7,215 nt of DNA from Nitrospirales bacterium (GTDB lineage Bacteria > Nitrospirota > Nitrospiria > Nitrospirales > UBA8639), in NCBI GenBank assembly GCA_029261305.1, contig JAJDBO010000192.1, positions 1-7,215 on the forward strand, in the 5' to 3' direction. Each line of letters starts with the position of its first letter. Within the stretch, counting starts at the first letter, position 1. This document shows positions 6,944 to 7,215 of this stretch, piece after piece. A model generated the notes under the pieces. The model was not told the origin of the DNA. It did not search any database and saw nothing but the letters and a program-made list of their open reading frames with translations. The position numbers and the translations under genes were made by a program.

Positions 6944-7155
6944 AGGAAGACCTTAAGCTTGTTTTGGAATAAGGCTTAGATTCCCCCTAGATTGAACCCA
7001 AACTTGAAAGTAATTTTCAGATTCTTGGATTTTCAAGAGAAACTCATGAATTAGGCGGGATTGGGTTATCTAAAAATGAAAGTAACCATGCGAAACGCCA
7101 AGGAAAAGACCTGCTACGCTTCACAAGTGACAAACGAGGGAAATAGAGGGACGAT

Positions 7156-7215
7156 TTACGGATGCGGTTCTAACTCAATAATTCCTTTGCGAATAGCAAG
7201 GATGGCGGCTTGGGT
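7156..7215 (-). CDS. LuxR/NarL-type response regulator, C-terminal 19 codons only
   Basis: The minus-strand frame entering from the right edge encodes TQAAILAIRKGIIEL and four more residues before TAA at 7158-7156. This is the usual end of the LuxR-type HTH DNA-binding domain in NarL/FixJ response regulators, where the recognition helix is followed by RTQAAxxAxxxG, as at the end of DegU. Nearly the whole protein, including any receiver domain, lies beyond the window. It is on the same strand as the STAS gene, with 332 bases between their coding sequences, so co-transcription is possible but not shown. The family call rests on 15 residues and is firm for the domain, but not for the specific regulator. 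Confidence 0.75.
   Translation of the reverse strand, partial: TQAAILAIRKGIIELEPHP

Larger units (their letters stand above)
6913..7155. other. AT-rich intergenic region with no gene seen
   Basis: Between the LuxR-type gene tail and the short ORF there are 243 bases with no supported gene on either strand. On the minus strand I find no convincing promoter: the best -35-like match is TTGAAA (7032-7037), but nothing close to TATAAT follows at 16-18 bases. There is also no stem with a T-run to end transcription of the regulator. It holds short inverted repeats: CTTGAAA at 7003-7009 against TTTCAAG at 7031-7037, with a competing smaller pair TGAAA/TTTCA inside (7005-7019), and the palindrome at 6934-6943. 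These may be regulatory or chance in AT-rich DNA. Confidence 0.5.

Noticed and set aside
6716..6979. 87-codon open frame on the plus strand
   Set aside because: It runs antisense to the STAS gene start, the short upstream ORF and the strong ribosome site, and shows no domain.
6966..6984. GGAAT/ATTCC stem considered as a terminator for the LuxR-type gene
   Set aside because: Only five base pairs with a nine-base loop and no T-run on either strand.
7088..7215. Plus-strand frame starting ATG at 7088 and open to the window edge
   Set aside because: It overlaps the LuxR-type C-terminus on the opposite strand, which has recognisable family sequence, and has only GAAAG upstream.
1..7215. CRISPR array, insertion sequence, tRNA or phage-defence cassette
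   Set aside because: No spaced direct repeats, transposase motifs, terminal repeats or cloverleaf seen; AddAB here looks like ordinary recombination repair.

Overview
Every gene I can support in this window lies on the minus strand, so the window reads right to left as: the tail of a LuxR-type regulator, an intergenic region, a possible 30-codon ORF, a STAS-domain protein, a thioredoxin-fold redox protein, a small zinc-ribbon protein, an AddB-type nuclease subunit, and an AddA-type helicase-nuclease that runs off the left edge. Base composition is close to 50% GC by eye. Gene density and Shine-Dalgarno-like sites are ordinary for a bacterium. Nothing fixes the taxon. An AddAB pair whose B subunit has lost its Walker A, next to a NarL-type regulator and a SpoIIAA-like protein, suggests a Gram-negative lineage rather than a Firmicute. 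A Nitrospirota-like source is only a guess.

Positions 1-5837 hold a DNA double-strand-break processing complex. The addB-like gene (1125 residues) keeps a RecB-family PD-(D/E)XK nuclease core and the four-cysteine pattern of the AddB iron-sulfur cluster, but has no P-loop at its N-terminus. Its stop codon overlaps the addA start in an ATGA. The visible 821 residues of AddA hold superfamily 1A motifs I to V; the last helicase motif and the C-terminal nuclease domain should lie beyond base 1. Together the two would unwind and resect DNA ends for RecA loading.

Positions 5893-6369 hold two small genes directly upstream of addB: an 84-residue thioredoxin-fold protein with a CSAC active site and a 67-residue protein with two CxxC knuckles. 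Gaps of 18 and 55 bases make co-transcription with addBA plausible, but a functional link is not shown.

Positions 6467-7215 look regulatory. They hold a STAS-domain anti-sigma-factor-antagonist-like protein (DSAGLG, candidate phospho-acceptor Ser55), preceded by a 30-codon TTG-start ORF with a very strong Shine-Dalgarno site and an ATGA overlap with the STAS start. Further upstream is an AT-rich non-coding stretch with a 10-bp palindrome, and at the right edge the last 19 codons of a NarL/FixJ-type response regulator.

I see no mobile element, CRISPR array, tRNA or rRNA. The least ordinary items are the short ORF before the STAS gene, the AddB subunit with a lost ATPase site, and the redox and zinc genes next to an Fe-S nuclease gene.
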